A stretch of 64,000 bases of DNA. It comes from Dermanyssus gallinae. Lineage: Eukaryota; Arthropoda; Arachnida; Mesostigmata; Dermanyssidae. The stretch is from NCBI GenBank assembly GCA_003439945.1, contig QVRM01005915.1, positions 62,001 through 126,000 on the forward strand, read 5' to 3'. Both the position numbers and the translations under genes were made by a program. Shown in pieces: positions 24,640-36,710 of the stretch. Numbering within the stretch: the first letter of the stretch is position 1; each line of letters starts with the position of its first letter. The notes under the pieces were generated by a model, which worked only from the letters and a program-made list of their open reading frames with translations, made no database searches and was not told where the DNA came from.

Positions 24640-24875
24640 TATTGTGTCCGACGTAGATCTCTCGGCAAGACGCCGTAATGTTCAACTAGGATCTCGTGTT
24701 TTGCGAAATAGTACAACCGGTTGACAGTGCGCGACGTTAAGAATTTATAAATGAGACTGGTAAGTGCAATACCTTTATAATTCTCCATCACTCCACACAC
24801 ACATCGTTCCCTGTCCCGGGGAATTAATTTTATATGTTTGTAAACATAGGGTCTGATATGTTGATGTTTCATTTC
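24640..24875 (-). mobile_element. LINE reverse-transcriptase fragment
   Basis: The minus strand reads ENYKGIALTSLIYKFLTSR, matching the SYRGISLTSVIYKMLTS block of the longer fragment at 25531-27035 but in the opposite orientation. It is a small piece of the RT fingers/palm boundary and is otherwise decayed. Confidence 0.7.
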
Positions 24876-25530
24876 AAGTGTTCGTCGACAATAAGGTCCG
24901 AGGCCTCTATTTTAATCTTCAGTTCGGCATTATAACATTTCTAATTTTGGCACTGGCCTTCTTGGGGCTCTTGTACGCTTGCTGCTATGAGCTGTGATTG
25001 ACCATAAAAAATCAGTTTTTTTTCACACGTTGCCGAGTGCTCTCTTCATTTCTGCCTTTCGTAAGTTCGTTTTTGTCTTTGGCCGCAGGGCAATGCAGGG
25101 CATTTAATTTGCAACAGGCATGTTTGTCTTGCGAAAAAATGTTACATCGCTTTTGTTGGGGTCCAGCCTAGATTCAAATTGATGCCCTCGAGCCACACCA
25201 ACGGATAAAAAAAGAAATCTCGGGATTAGTTTGCGTTCGTTTGGACGTGATAGCTGACATAGTACGCCTAATGCCTTTATGAAGGACAATATCTGCAACA
25301 CGTCCTGTCATTGGCAATACGCTGGTGCCTCTATAGTAAGCGTGAAAGACAAGTGCAATCGCGAAGTAAATACCGTAATCTGCGGTACAAATTCAAAGAT
25401 CGCAACTCTTACTAACAGTATTAATATTAAACGAATTACACTCAATTACAAAATAAAACAAATTGATAATATTATTACTGCTGAAACAACAGATTGATAA
25501 TCAATATATTAGTACTGCTAAAATAACAGG

Positions 25531-27035
25531 TCAGCTGGGCCAGACCAATTCGTGCACGAGCATTTAAAGGGCAACATAAGTATTTTATGCTTCCCATTAA
25601 CAAAACTTTACAATATGTGCCTTTGCGAGGGTAAAATACCAGATGAGTGGAGAAAGAGCTAACTGCAGCCTATATATAAGGGCAAAGGAGATGCTACGGA
25701 CCCAAAATCATACCGAGGCATCTCATTAACAAGCGTGATATATAAAATGCTCACTTCACTCATCGTCTCGAGGCTCTACGAGAGCACAACTGATGAACTT
25801 CCAGTTGTACAACACAATACATATTTCTTCGAAAACGCTCAACTGCAAACGCTCTGAAACTTTTACAAGACCACATAGAAAAACGACAGGCTCAAGGGGA
25901 AATTACCTATGCAGCATTTGTTGACTTCAAACCGCCTTCGACTGCGTACCCAGGGATCGCCTTTTGCAAGTCATTCACATTAGATACGCAATTACGAGCC
26001 CGATGTATAACCTCATACATGGCATGTTGCTCCATAGCTGCATTTTTATTAAGAACGGCGACCATTACGTCAGGGACCCAATCAAAACAGAGAAGCGGTG
26101 TCGCTCAGAGAGACTCTGTAAGCCCGTTTCTATTCATCCTATGCGCGGCAAATCTGGCGGAAGTTCTACGAAAGGTAAAATCACCACATGCGTTCTATGC
26201 TGATGACCTGGTAGTTCTCGCAAAATCCCGAGCCCACTTACAATTTTATCTTAACGAATCGGTAAGGTGGTGCAATAAAAATCAACTGACAATAAATATA
26301 CGCAAGACTAAAGTCCTACGTTTCAGCCGTGGGGAGCATATGCCACCGCAGATCGCCGTATTAAAATAAATGGCACGCCTGTAGAGCTAGTAAGTTGTTT
26401 CCCATATTTGGGAGTGACTTTAACTTCAAGACTCTCATTTGGGAGGCACATAGAAGAAAAATGGGCCAAGGCAACGACAGCAATAAAGCTTTCTGGAGAA
26501 CTTCGTGACACCGACCTAAAGATTGCCGTCAACCTGTTTAAGGTAAAGTCGTAACAATCGTCCGATATAGTTTACAAGTCAATGCGCCTCACCTTAATCT
26601 GACGGACGTCAAGGACGTTGACCGAGTTAAAAATAGTTTTTATACAGCGTGTCTTTGAACTACCTAGGAAGGCATCGGCGACACTGGCGCTATGTCGAGA
26701 GAGAACCTTTACAGAGAATCTCTTATCTGACGGAATACCATTTAATGCAGATGTGTTGGATCGATACCTATAGTTTAGAGAAAAACAAAACATTAATTTT
26801 TATAATGCAGAACTATAAAGAGGGACCAGCTTTTTATACAGATAAGTGGAAAAGGTTCTACAAACAAGTCCGATTCTGTTGTGTAGGATAACCTGGCATA
26901 GTTATCACCATTATATATTTCTGAAAGGAGCGTGCTATGAAATTGACGAAGGTGTGTGCAAATTTTATGGAGAACGTAACAATAACCGCAACCACTTGAC
27001 ACGGTGCGCGTCAATCGACGCACAATCACTGTAGG
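25531..27035 (+). mobile_element. Non-LTR reverse-transcriptase fragment in an intron
   Basis: In order: AGPDQFVHEHLKG (about 25540), GKGDATDPKSYRGISL (25680-25730), a motif A relic AFDCVPRDRL (25933-25965), RDSVSPFLFILCAANL (26105-26155), the intact catalytic FYADDLVVLAKS (26193-26230), the thumb region NQLTINIRKTKVLRF (26280-26325), CFPYLGVTLTSRLSF (26398-26440) and a C-terminal Cys-rich relic up to about 27030. Several frameshifts are present. The exact clade is not clear; the layout suits a Jockey-superfamily or RTE-like LINE. It lies in the intron between 23902 and 27308, opposite to the host gene. Confidence 0.8.
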
Positions 27036-27308
27036 GACGTGTGAATTACTTGCTTAGTTGGAACACTGAATTATACGACGTGCAGATTACTTGTAACGAC
27101 TAATGATATGGTGAATACACTGAATGATAATATTACTGCTAAAGACAATTCTTAATAAGGATAACAAGTACAGGCTTTCTAGATTTAAATTGGGCACCAT
27201 CGTTACGCGGTGCACGCGAGAGTATATCTTTGCATATCGTACAACATTGGACTGGCACTGTATACGTTTGTGTGCATGTATGTGTGTATGTAAGTCAGCG
27301 TAATGCAC

Positions 27309-27484
27309 CTGGAGTTTAGCGAGTTTGTCGGTATTCGCCCAGAGGTGCTCAATTCCCGGTAGGTAGTTCATCCGGAGTTGTGAGTTCTTCTCATAGGTGA
27401 CGATTGCTCGGTGACCCAGAGCGATCACGTCCCTCAGTCGTTGACTCATTGGGCTCACCACATTGCGAGGGTAGACGAGGTCCC
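27309..27484 (-). CDS. PLCXD-like gene, fifth placed exon
   Basis: The acceptor CATTCATTCAG precedes GGGACC. The first two bases complete a Gly codon started in the exon at 28333. The exon reads DLVYPRNVVSPMSQRL, then the strand HRAIVTYEK, then YLPGIEHLWANTDKL, matching the LWPxxxxxWANT block of PLCXD proteins. It ends in CTCCAG before a GTGCAT donor, phase 0. The upstream intron holds a (TTG)n run at 27670-27860. Confidence 0.9.
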
Positions 27485-27669
27485 CTGAATGAATGAAGCC
27501 ACCGTCAAGTCGTTCAGTACGTAGCACCTTGTGGCATCTCATAGGTTGTCACAAAATGTCTGTCGCAACCCTGTCCGTTAAAAAGACTCTGTGCCGTAAC
27601 GATTCTGTTTAGAAACATTGCATTTCAGACGGATTTAAGTATGTGCTGTTAGCACCTTCTTATCTTAGT

Positions 27670-27860
27670 TTTGCTGTTGTTTTTGCAGCTGTAATCGTGA
27701 TGTGGTTGAAGCTGCTATGTCGTGGCTGATCTTGTTGTTGTTGCTGTGGTAAGTTGGTTGTTGCTGTTGTTATTGTAAGTTGGTTGTTGTTGTACGGTTG
27801 GTTGTTGTTGTCATTGTGTGTTGGTTGTTGTTGTGACGGCGGCTTGTTGTTACGGCAGTT
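27670..27860. repeat. Imperfect (TTG)n repeat in an intron
   Basis: A TTGTTG/GGTTGGTTG-rich run inside the intron between 27485 and 28332. Confidence 0.8.
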
Positions 27861-28332
27861 GATATTGTTAGTCTAGGTGGCTTCTTTTGCTTGTCGCGGG
27901 TGTCTTATGCAAGTGATACACCTCTGTCTGTTCGTTGCGGTCATATTTGTTCTGTTGTGGCGGTTTTTTTGGTCGGCTTCTGTTGTCAGGCCTGGTTACA
28001 CAAGAAGAGCACATGAAGGAAAAATTGTTGATCCAGATTTTGCCATGAGTAGAATATGAAGAAAGAAACTATTTATGCAACAAGGTGCATTTATATGTGA
28101 AATATGTGCCAGTATATGTGAAACTGTTAAAATGAAAATAAGTTGCGATACCTATCATCAAAGTTAGGTCTCACCCAGAGACAATCCTTTTAGGCGTTCT
28201 GACAAATTACTTTTTGTCAGACAGTTTAAATTGCTTGACAAGTTTGAAATAAGTAATATGGTTGCACGATATTATATTTTAGGATGAGTTTATCATCATT
28301 CGGGATTAGGTGAAGTGAGCGGACTTGCCTAC

Positions 28333-28542
28333 CGAGTATCGTGTTGACGAGTTTAGCGAGGCCTTCGAAAGCGTCGGGGTGTTTAAACCCGATCGGAAAC
28401 TCGTGGAAGTCAACGAAGACGACCTCGTTCACGAAAATGTCGAGAAACTGACGAATGTCCGTGAGAATAGTTTCCAGGCTATTCTTTGTGGGAAATATGT
28501 CATGATAAATCCAGTACTCATATCCGTTGTACGGCGAGGATG
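28333..28542 (-). CDS. PLCXD-like gene, fourth placed exon
   Basis: The acceptor is CTCGCAG before CATCC. The exon reads EYWIYHDIFPTKNSL, then LTDIRQFLDIF and NEVVFVDFHEFPIGF, the most diagnostic PLCXD block. It ends after NTIL in a split Gly codon at a GTAGGC donor. The His of WIYHD falls where the second catalytic His of PI-PLC X domains is expected, usually written HG; here the next residue is Asp. Phase 2 entry and phase 1 exit agree with both neighbours. Confidence 0.92.
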
Positions 28543-29076
28543 CTGCGAGTTAAGTGGGTCGAACAGTGCCATCGACAGCGCACACAAAGTTAGTCTTCAA
28601 TGCCATTTGGGGCGAGATAGTAGCGTAGTGATAGCGCCTGACACCCGACGGGCAGTGCTCTTTGGCACTAATGCGCTGGTGTTATGGCTCCTTTAATTTA
28701 TCGTACATAGGGTGAACTGCCCTATATATATATATATATATATGCTTACCAGGCCCTTGCTCAAGCGGCAGTCTGCAAGGTCTCTTTCACGCAAACAACA
28801 AGGTGCACAGATTCACCTTAATTGTACAACTCCATGCATAGTTGTGTACACTATTAAATTCTATGCTGCACGTATAAACATCTGAGAATGTGTTAACCAC
28901 ATCTCGTTATTATTATTATTGTGAAGCCTGTTTTGATTGTTCTCTCTTCTCTTTCTTGCTGTTGAGGGAAATGCGTCACTCGAACTGCCAAGCTGTGTTC
29001 ATGTCGGGCGAGTCTAATTCGTGTTGTAACTGGGTAGTTAGCTGACTAGTTTATATAGTTAACTTTAGCTAGTTAC

Positions 29077-29389
29077 ATTTGGCCACGGCCGCTGGCCGCA
29101 GGTCGATCGCTCGGACCCCGTAAAGCAGCTGGGTGAAGACGTTCTCCTCCTGGCAGTCCCTGTAGCGATTGATCAGGTTCTGGCCCGTGTATCGTTTGTA
29201 CGTGCCCGAGTCGTGCGTGGCGGGCACGGCGAGATCAAACATCAGAAGCCGGCCGATAGTCGGCATCAGCTTTTCCATCCAGCGCGGCTGAAGTTCGAGT
29301 TGGCCCTGAACGACCAGCTGATTGTCAACGCGAACCTCACTGAAGTAGCCGATAGTTCCCGCCATGAAGTTGGCCGGCGTCCATGAAGT
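29077..29389 (-). CDS. PLCXD-like gene, third placed exon, catalytic His
   Basis: A long pyrimidine tract ending in CATCTGCAG precedes ACT. The exon reads SWTPANFMAGTIGYFS, a linker, then LLMFDLAVPATHDSGTY with the first catalytic His and its Asp. It ends with YGVRAIDLRPAAVAK at a GTAACT donor. PI-PLC X domains cleave phosphoinositides with two His residues, and secreted or cytosolic PLCXD proteins share this fold; activity of this member is inferred, not shown. The open frame continues into the upstream intron, so a start Met there would be an artefact. Confidence 0.92.
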
Positions 29390-30424
29390 CTGCAGATGGC
29401 CGAGGCGAGCGCGAAGAGACAAGAGGAAGAAGAAAACACCAGCCAAAAACTGCTCACAAAGCATACTCAGTACCAAAAAAAAATCGATTTAACACAACAA
29501 TGAGATTAGTGTGCGAACCTCTGCGTTCTAAGCTCTCAAACTCTATGCACCTTAAGGAAGCTCATGTCATCACAGTACGGCAAATCAAAACTTGCTAAGA
29601 AGAAAAATACGATTTTCATACGGCAAGATTCTCTACTTTTGAGCCAGCACTCATATATGCGACTGCTTACGGATTCACATTTGCAAGGGGTGCAGTGCCA
29701 GAGCCTAAGAAATGCTTGCCTTCGACGATCATTGAAACATTCTTTTTTCTATTGTAATTTTGAAAAAGGTAATGTTCAATGTAGACAACTGTAGGCCACT
29801 TGGTCAATCCTGCATAATATTAGAGAGAATCGTTATTGACCATATAATTATGGGAAACAGCACGGTTTTCAAAAGGAATATCTACAGCTCCGCAACTCGT
29901 CGACATGATACAATATTGGGCAACAGATATTAACAACAAGCGTTTGACTGTGTATACTTTAACTTTTAATCGCGATTGAGCATAAGCTTTCAATTGCACA
30001 TCCTTTGAGCTTTTAAAGCATTTGACAGATTTAGCCACTCAAAGCTTTTAGCAAAACGGTGTTATTACCGTGCCATCAGTTGACTTTCTAACTGTTTTGG
30101 CAATCGCTCTTATTTTGTTTGAGACAGTTTAAGTGGAAATCGTGCCCGTCGTACACCAAGGCAGTGTCCACTTTAATTTGCACTTTCATTTTAGACATCT
30201 TAGACACAAGACGTCATCCCTCACAGTATTTGCCACCTTGTATGCTGAGGATTCTGAGCTACTCTGTCGTTGTGCAATCTACGATTAGTCAAGCTTATAA
30301 GTGGTGCGATGATGAAGAGATGACAATTTCAATAATACCTAATGCGATATTGTTCGCTCAGACAAGGATTTCCTGCGTCACGGTAACAACGGGGGTAGCG
30401 CACATAACGCATAGTAGTTAAAGC
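29390..30424. other. Intron, nothing recognised
   Basis: Part of the 3.8-kb intron between the exons at 29389 and 33198. No gene or repeat recognised in this part. Confidence 0.5.
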
Positions 30425-31098
30425 AGTGTTCGGGGACTGCGGGCAACCCTTCATGTGAGGATAGCGGCCGCGAAGGCGCAAAAGGCGGTTAAGGACATTG
30501 CCCGCCTGCTGCCCAACACGCACTGCCCCAGAGATAGCCAACGGAGACTACTAATGTCCGTGTTCGAGTCCATCATCCTTTTTGGCTCGCCAGTCTGGAT
30601 GTCGCCTACAATGGACACGTAAGCTACGACGAAGCTCTTGAGGAAGGTTCAGCGGATCGGCGGTCTTCGAATCATCCGGGGGTATCGCATCATCAGTACG
30701 GCGGCCTCGCATGTACTGGCAGAGACAGTGCCTTGGGACCTAAAGGCAGCCGAACATCGGCGCCTTTGGAATGACCCAGCTAAGGAACTCGAACAAGAAC
30801 GCGAGGTAACACTCGATCGGTGGCAGGAGGAGTGGGACAACGCAAGGATCCCGCAGGCCGGAGGGTCATCTTAAGGGGGATACATATATGTAGGCACTGT
30901 CGTGCATATACGTAGGGTTTTAATGGGTATTGCCTTAAGCCTACGGCTCGACTCTTGCAAAGCGCCAAGGCTTAGTGGTAAGACTTGCTGTTTGGTGGCT
31001 GAGTCCCACACTGTCTGAGTGTGAGCATGTTCTGAAGACAGCCAATCCCTGTATGCTTTTGCTCAGTCGTACGTAAATGCATTTTAAACCCTCAACCC
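30425..31098 (+). mobile_element. R1/LOA-like C-terminal fragment in an intron
   Basis: It reads DIARLLPNTHCPRDSQRRL, then FESIILFGSPVWMSPTM, QRIGGLRIIRGYRIIS, LAETVPWDLKAAEHRRLW and LDRWQEEW, all typical of the region after the RT in R1-clade elements. The 3' tail (GAGTCCCACACTG and GTAAATGCATT) matches that at 8670-8780. A stop follows the MDT codons and frames shift twice. It lies opposite to the host gene. Confidence 0.85.
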
Positions 31099-31145
31099 CC
31101 AATTTTTTTTTTTTTTTTTGGGTTGAGGGTTTAAAATGCATTTAC
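31073..31145. repeat. Perfect 26-bp inverted repeat around a poly-T loop
   Basis: Arms at 31073-31098 (GTAAATGCATTTTAAACCCT...) and 31120-31145 are exact reverse complements. The 21-base spacer is CC, AA and a T-run. The left arm is the tail of the R1-like fragment, so the right arm is an inverted copy of that tail. Confidence 0.95.
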
Positions 31146-31310
31146 AAAACCTTAGTAATACCCAGTTAGCCTATAATTAAAAACATTTTTAAAGAGGTTG
31201 TTTTTAATTCTAGACTATCCTCCGTCCCATACGGGCTTAAAACTTAACCTGAGTTTCTTCAATGCATAGATAATCAAAATACATCATTCTGTTGAGAGGC
31301 GAATGTTTAG

Positions 31311-31487
31311 TCAAGCCCGGTGGCGTGTTGCATTCGTATGCGCCTCGCGACCGGAGGAGACATCTAGGTGCACAGGTTCGATCCCCACCGTTGCACATTT
31401 GTATTTATGGGGTCCGTATTACGAAGCAATGCAAAAGCAAACCCGTGGACGTTTATTGTTGGCCGAGGGTCAGCCCGAAAAAGTTTA
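31311..31487 (+). mobile_element. SINE-1 copy in an intron
   Basis: Head AAGCCCGGTGGCGTGTTGCA, B box AGGTTCGATCCCC, body TTGCACATTTGTATTTATGG and tail CAGCCCGAAAAAG. The flanks contain ATGTTTAG on both sides (31303-31310 and about 31494-31501), a possible short target-site duplication. It lies opposite to the host gene. Confidence 0.9.
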
Positions 31488-31501
31488 GACACATGTTTAG
31501 C

Positions 31502-32402
31502 CGTATTTCAAAATATAACAAGGTGGCTAAATATTTAAACAAACGACCAAACCTTAAAAGCGGTATGACAATATCAGTAGTTAATGACATTAATGACTGG
31601 ACTAACATCGCGTTCTCTTACAGAGTGATCAAAGCTCTTTTTCTACATGAAATATACACAAAACATTACGCAAGAATTTAGTTATAATTAACTTCATATC
31701 AAAGCTTTTTCCACACAACAAAAAAATCATGTCATATGGGATCTTTTTATGAGGATAGCATATTTAGACATGCTGTCCAAAAAAAAAGGGAAATGACGTG
31801 TAGTCCGCTAAAGCGCTGCAATTATAAGAATAGATACCTAATCGCACGATTTGCTGTACATGGTTTCCACATTAAGATCTGTATTCGAGAGAAGTTCTAT
31901 AAAATGTCTTCGTTTTCCTTGTGCAAACTCTGCGGCGACAGTGTGGCTTATATCAACTCCAACAATGCGATATAGCAGTTCCGTTGACTCGACTTTTAGA
32001 ACCGTGATGAACATACGTATATGTAAACATGTGGTTCGTATGTACGCGCAATAATGTAAACCAATCATCGGTTAATAAAGCTAAATGTGTATGCATATTT
32101 AGATATCAGTCAGGCACTATATTGTACACTATATATAAATATATATGCATATATGTATATATATATACATATACATATATACATATAAAGTGATCGAGCC
32201 TATTGAATTGCCTTTCTATACAATAGGTAAGTGGCAATTAAGACCGCTTTTAGGACAGAATTTTAGTAATTATTTACTTTAAAAACACATAAACATATAA
32301 AAGTGTACTTTTGTAGGAGTTCCTAAGTTCGGACCAAAATATGAACGGGGAGCATGTACGTCTAAATAAGTAGAGATGTTTAGTTACCATCCCAACATTT
32401 TG

Positions 32403-32440
<38 letters not shown>

Positions 32441-33197
32441 AGAAAAGTAACTGAAATTTTTAGATGCGTATTTGAAATGCCCGCTACACTTATGAGAGGT
32501 CTGCTATGCCTACAAGTTTGATACCTATGTGAGACGACAAAAGACTGGAGAATCCTTGAGAGCTTCGATAATGGATCTACTCTGTTGTTTTTGCTATAAA
32601 CACGTAAATTCTGACGAATTGGACAGAGAAAAACTCAACGAAATTTACGGGCTGCCGTTTTCTATGAGCTCAACAAGGGCGTTACTTCCACTGAAACTGT
32701 CCGAAATATTTAGAGCGTGCTTAGCGAGAACAGCATTTCAAAGACTTCGTGCTACTTTCCGTTCGCTAAGTTCCGTTCCGGCAACTAAAATCTTCTGAAT
32801 GCACTCGTTTCGAATGTAAAGCCTATTTTGCTCAAAAAAAAGACCGCTTGCGCAAAACTGTGGAGTAGAATCCCCGAGAAACTACGCGGTAATGAGCCAT
32901 GGTCTTCGGGGCACAAAACCATTGCCACTGGTTTTCGCTCCCATGGTTTCGAGTCAGAGGTCATAAGGGTCTGCTTTGGCAACGATGTTGGGTCTAGGGC
33001 CTTGTTTCGACCATGTTCTTCGTACGAGTTACGTTGTTGTGATAATCCACTTCTGAATGGCCCATATTCGAGTTTCAAAAAGAAAGAGAAGAAGTTTTCA
33101 GTGAACTTTGCGCACCCGTTGTAGATCGAGACGTTTCACGTACTCGTAGTTAGTTAACTCTAGATGAACTGATGCACGCGATACTGTAACCACTTAC
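31502..33197. other. Intron, TA-rich
   Basis: It contains a TATA/TACA-rich stretch at 32130-32187 and a pure (TA)n array at 32403-32438. Open frames on both strands at 32529-33124 show no domain and overlap each other. Confidence 0.5.
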
Positions 33198-33332
33198 CGC
33201 CTCAAAGAATAAGCCGGTGAACACGTGGATTGAGTCACGGTAGCGTTCAGCGACATTGTCCTTGAGAGGAATTCGTTTCATCGGAATTTTGCTGTCTTCT
33301 TTATCAAATACGAGCAGGATCCCATGTTCGAC
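33198..33332 (-). CDS. PLCXD-like gene, second placed exon
   Basis: The exon is 45 codons in phase 0 at both ends: acceptor TTTTGCTAG before GTC, donor GCG before GTAAGT. It reads VEHGILLVFDKEDSKI, then KRIPLKDNVAERYRDSIHVF and GLFFEA. This is the N-terminal beta-rich domain that precedes the X domain in arthropod PLCXD-like proteins. Homology is weaker than for the catalytic exons, but splice signals and phase fit. Confidence 0.8.
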
Positions 33333-33363
33333 CTAGCAAAACATTGACGGTGAACACAAACGT

Positions 33364-33367
<4 letters not shown>

Positions 33368-33411
<44 letters not shown>
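33368..33411. repeat. (TA)n microsatellite in an intron
   Basis: A pure TA array of about 44 bases only 35 bases upstream of an exon acceptor. Confidence 0.95.
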
Positions 33412-33416
<5 letters not shown>

Positions 33417-33681
33417 TATAACAAAAATAAGAAAAAATATACATATGTTGGTTCCATACATGCGTTTAGATAGCATAATTATACTTCTCTCTTATATTAA
33501 AATGCATGTGGATTTTTCGGTTATATATACTTATAAACTAAGCAAGCAGACTACAAGCTATTGTGCAGCTATATTTAGCTTTTTTTCGTGAAACCGCACA
33601 ATACCAAGATATAGCCGATATTTTTTTATGAATATCTTTAAGCGTAGTTGTTTATGCATCGATATGCGTTTACGTACGTAC

Positions 33682-33806
33682 CTCATATGGTGTGAGACCG
33701 TGAATAAAGCACGCAACCTCTCTCACTCGGGTGATCCTATCACGAGGCTGGCCCGCCGAGATGACGACGTTTAGCGTTTTTTTGTTCCCATCGGATCGCG
33801 AGGACA
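33682..33806 (-). CDS. PLCXD-like gene, first placed exon
   Basis: A pyrimidine-rich acceptor CTCCTTGTCAG precedes two bases that complete a codon. The exon then reads SSRSDGNKKTLNVVISAGQP, then RDRITRVREVACFIHGL, and ends PYE before a GTACGT donor. Phase 0 exit matches the next exon. An upstream exon must supply the start codon and one base of the split codon. Two candidates are 35944-35977 (-) and an exon-like piece ending at about 43614 (-); neither is proven. Confidence 0.78.
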
Positions 33807-34099
33807 CTGACAAGGAGACGGTGCGGGAAAGTTAGATAATGATTTTCAAGAAAGAAACATCTTTTAGACACGACGCCAAGTTCAGAAACGCCAGCCATTT
33901 GTAGCACCATCTCAATCTTGTGGATAACTTTCTACAAGTTCTTCATGCGTTGAGGTTGAAATATTGTCAGCTGTGTGAGAGACAAAGCATAATCGACAAA
34001 TAACATTGTGGATTTTCTATTTCTTACATACAGCTACTTGACAAATGAATAAACAGCAATAAACTCACCTTTCTACCTTCGACAGGTTGTCATTTATAA

Positions 34100-34725
34100 T
34101 CTTCAAAAATATACACATATAAATAGAACAGCATATGAACATGTATACTGAGTGCCCACGATATTTATAATTCGGATTCGCCGCGAAGATCACAAGTGTC
34201 GAATCACAAAATGATAGGATCACAGACTATTGCCCTCAACGGGCCTCTGTTGAGGGAGCTCTCTCTAGCTTCAAGAGGGAAACCAGCAGCGTGGTATCTG
34301 CCACAGTGTGGACAAGATTTTTGACATATACAGTTGACACCGTACTCGTGGAGGTCTCTGAAAGGTACTCCGAGTAAAGGACGCGATGGGAGCTGTGCAC
34401 TGCAAAGCAAGTTACAACATGGCGGTTGGGACGATCAACCTCCTTTTACGTCTTGCTTAGGCTAGCTCCCATACTAAAGAACTCAACGTCGGCTTCGAAT
34501 CTCTTTAAATAAAGAGACTATCTAAATACGAGATCCTTCTACAGAAGGTTAGACTTTCCTCCAACTCTCTACATATGATGACAGCTTACGTAGTTTGCGT
34601 AGTTGGCAGCTTGTTGAGCTGCTGTGTTAGACTGCTTCGGGTTCTATTTACTAGTTCTATAGACTGTTTCGATTTTGGTGGCTGTAATTGTTACCGTTGG
34701 GATTTTCTTTATGCTGCGGCAATGC
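34100..34725. other. No gene supported
   Basis: A minus-strand open frame at 34410 to 34204 reads CICQKSCPHCGRYH, which has Cys/His spacing of interest but no recognised family or splice context. Confidence 0.3.
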
Positions 34726-34729
34726 TCCT

Positions 34730-34760
34730 ATATATATATATGTATATGTATGTGTATATG

Positions 34761-34820
<60 letters not shown>
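34730..34820. repeat. (TA)n array, partly interrupted
   Basis: A TATATG/TATA array of about 90 bases. Similar shorter arrays lie at 35512-35549, 37918-37949 and 38027-38045. Confidence 0.95.
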
Positions 34821-35517
34821 GGCACGCGTTTATGTAAAACCAGAAGTATACTTAAATAAACGCTACAAAAACATATTTACAAGTAAGTAAGCCATAAGTG
34901 TTTAAATAAACTATATTCTCTCTTTACACCTCCTCTGTGTTTCGTTCTGTTAGCAGGCGGGTGCCGCGTGCTGGCGTCATTCTTCCAAATATCGTTCATT
35001 GTATAGCAAACACGACTCTATAAACCACAACGACTGATGATGACTCAATCCCGCAAGTCGAAATTAGCGTAGCGCTTCGAAACACATCTCTTCTCAGTCG
35101 CCATTGAGGCATATGCATGCCAGCACGTTACTAGAAGGCATGATAAGGTTAATTTAAAAGCTAGCCTCACCTCTAATTCTAGCAGTAGCTTGCGGCAGAA
35201 GATTCGCACACACAAGGTATGTTGTCAGCTGTACAACAAGTAATAGTCGAGCGCATAAACGCGCATGCTCTTGTGTCCTATGGGTTAGTGTTGATTTGGC
35301 CATGTTTTTGGCTTAATTAGCCGAACGGACTCCTGGCCAGGTATTCGGCCTCGTGCTATTCCGACACGGTGTCTATCATATGCGCCGTGCCGTAACAGTC
35401 CGAGCTTAACACATAGGCTAATCGTAAAAAGTGTGACATGGCCATAAAAGACATTTCAATTCCCAACGCCAGAGGTCAATATTACTTCTGACATAAACCG
35501 CTCTCTTTTACTATATA

Positions 35518-35549
<32 letters not shown>

Positions 35550-35943
35550 AAGTAAACTCGGGTCATGTCTTTTTACACACTCCATACGTGTTTTTAACCA
35601 TTGCATGCACTGCACATTTTTTTAAATTTAGTTTTAAACAATTCTAGCGATAAAAAGCATATGGAGTTATTTAAAGTCATTAAAGTCACAGCTAGTGTCG
35701 CAAGTAATGTGTTTACTACTATATTTCTCTAGTTCCGCAGTTAAATGTAGTCGTTTTACTATTCAATTTAATCTTGAAAGCGAAACATTCATAGTTGATG
35801 AAGGAGCGCAATTTCCAATGTAGTATCGTTTCGTAATACTCTCGTTCTAAATTTTATATTTTTATTATTTGACATAGGCTGTAGCAGTAGCATATTACTG
35901 ATTACACATAGTAAAAGGTGAACACTGTGGTAAATGACTCTAC

Positions 35944-35977
35944 AAATCACGCTCCAGGCGGCTAAAAGCAGCACCAT
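35944..35977 (-). CDS. Candidate start exon of the PLCXD-like gene
   Basis: An ATG at 35977 encodes MVLLLAAWSVI, a hydrophobic signal-like start, and one further base before a GTAGAG donor at 35943. That phase fits the two bases opening the exon at 33806. The exon would be very short and the N-region lacks a basic residue, so this is a guess resting on phase and hydrophobicity only. Confidence 0.18.
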
Positions 35978-36710
35978 CGATATGTGTTGCAACGACAAAG
36001 TTCGGGTTTCTTTCACCTCTGGATTATAAGTATGCCAACTAAATATCAAATCAATTTCTTCTGGCTACTGTTTGCACGGCGTACTCTCATTAACAAAATG
36101 AACTTGATTTTATTATGTCTAGCGATTTAAAAGAGGTAAGAAATAAACGTATTAGGTAGCAGCTGGGCCACCGGCATGTTACAATCGGCAAAAGAATTGG
36201 CCATTTGCTAGAATCTAAGCGATTTTTTTAAAATAAATGTCGAAAATGTACTTACATCAATGTATGCCTTTTCTAAGGTTTTTTTACAGATCTACTCTGT
36301 TAAGATACGCATAGCTAGTGGATCTGATAAACGTGATCTAAATCCTCAAAAACCATTCCAAATTCCAAAATATTTACAGCATTGTATTACTATAATTCAT
36401 GTTAAACAGTCTTATTTCTTAGATGTCATCTTCTTCGAAATTTCACCACGGTCTGGCTTTCATGTGTTCACTTGCATCCCGCTTTCTTCGCACCATATTG
36501 AGATAGCTCGCATACATTGTTGCTACGTTATAGTAGCCCGTCCACCAAGTTACAGACGTTGAGGCTTACACGTGGGGGGGTCGCCGGGAGAATTCCCGAT
36601 GTTTGTTTGCTGGACTGTCCAGCAGTCATGCCATTGCCATGATTACTAAAAAGTTGCTTTAGTAATCACGTCAAATATACCAAACTGAAGTATAACATTG
36701 AAGATATACC

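Noticed and set aside
28325..28696. 123-codon plus-strand open frame
   Set aside because: It is the opposite-strand shadow of the PLCXD-like exon at 28333-28542.
34204..34410. Minus-strand frame with CICQKSCPHCGRYH
   Set aside because: Zinc-finger-like spacing but no known family, no splice context and short length.
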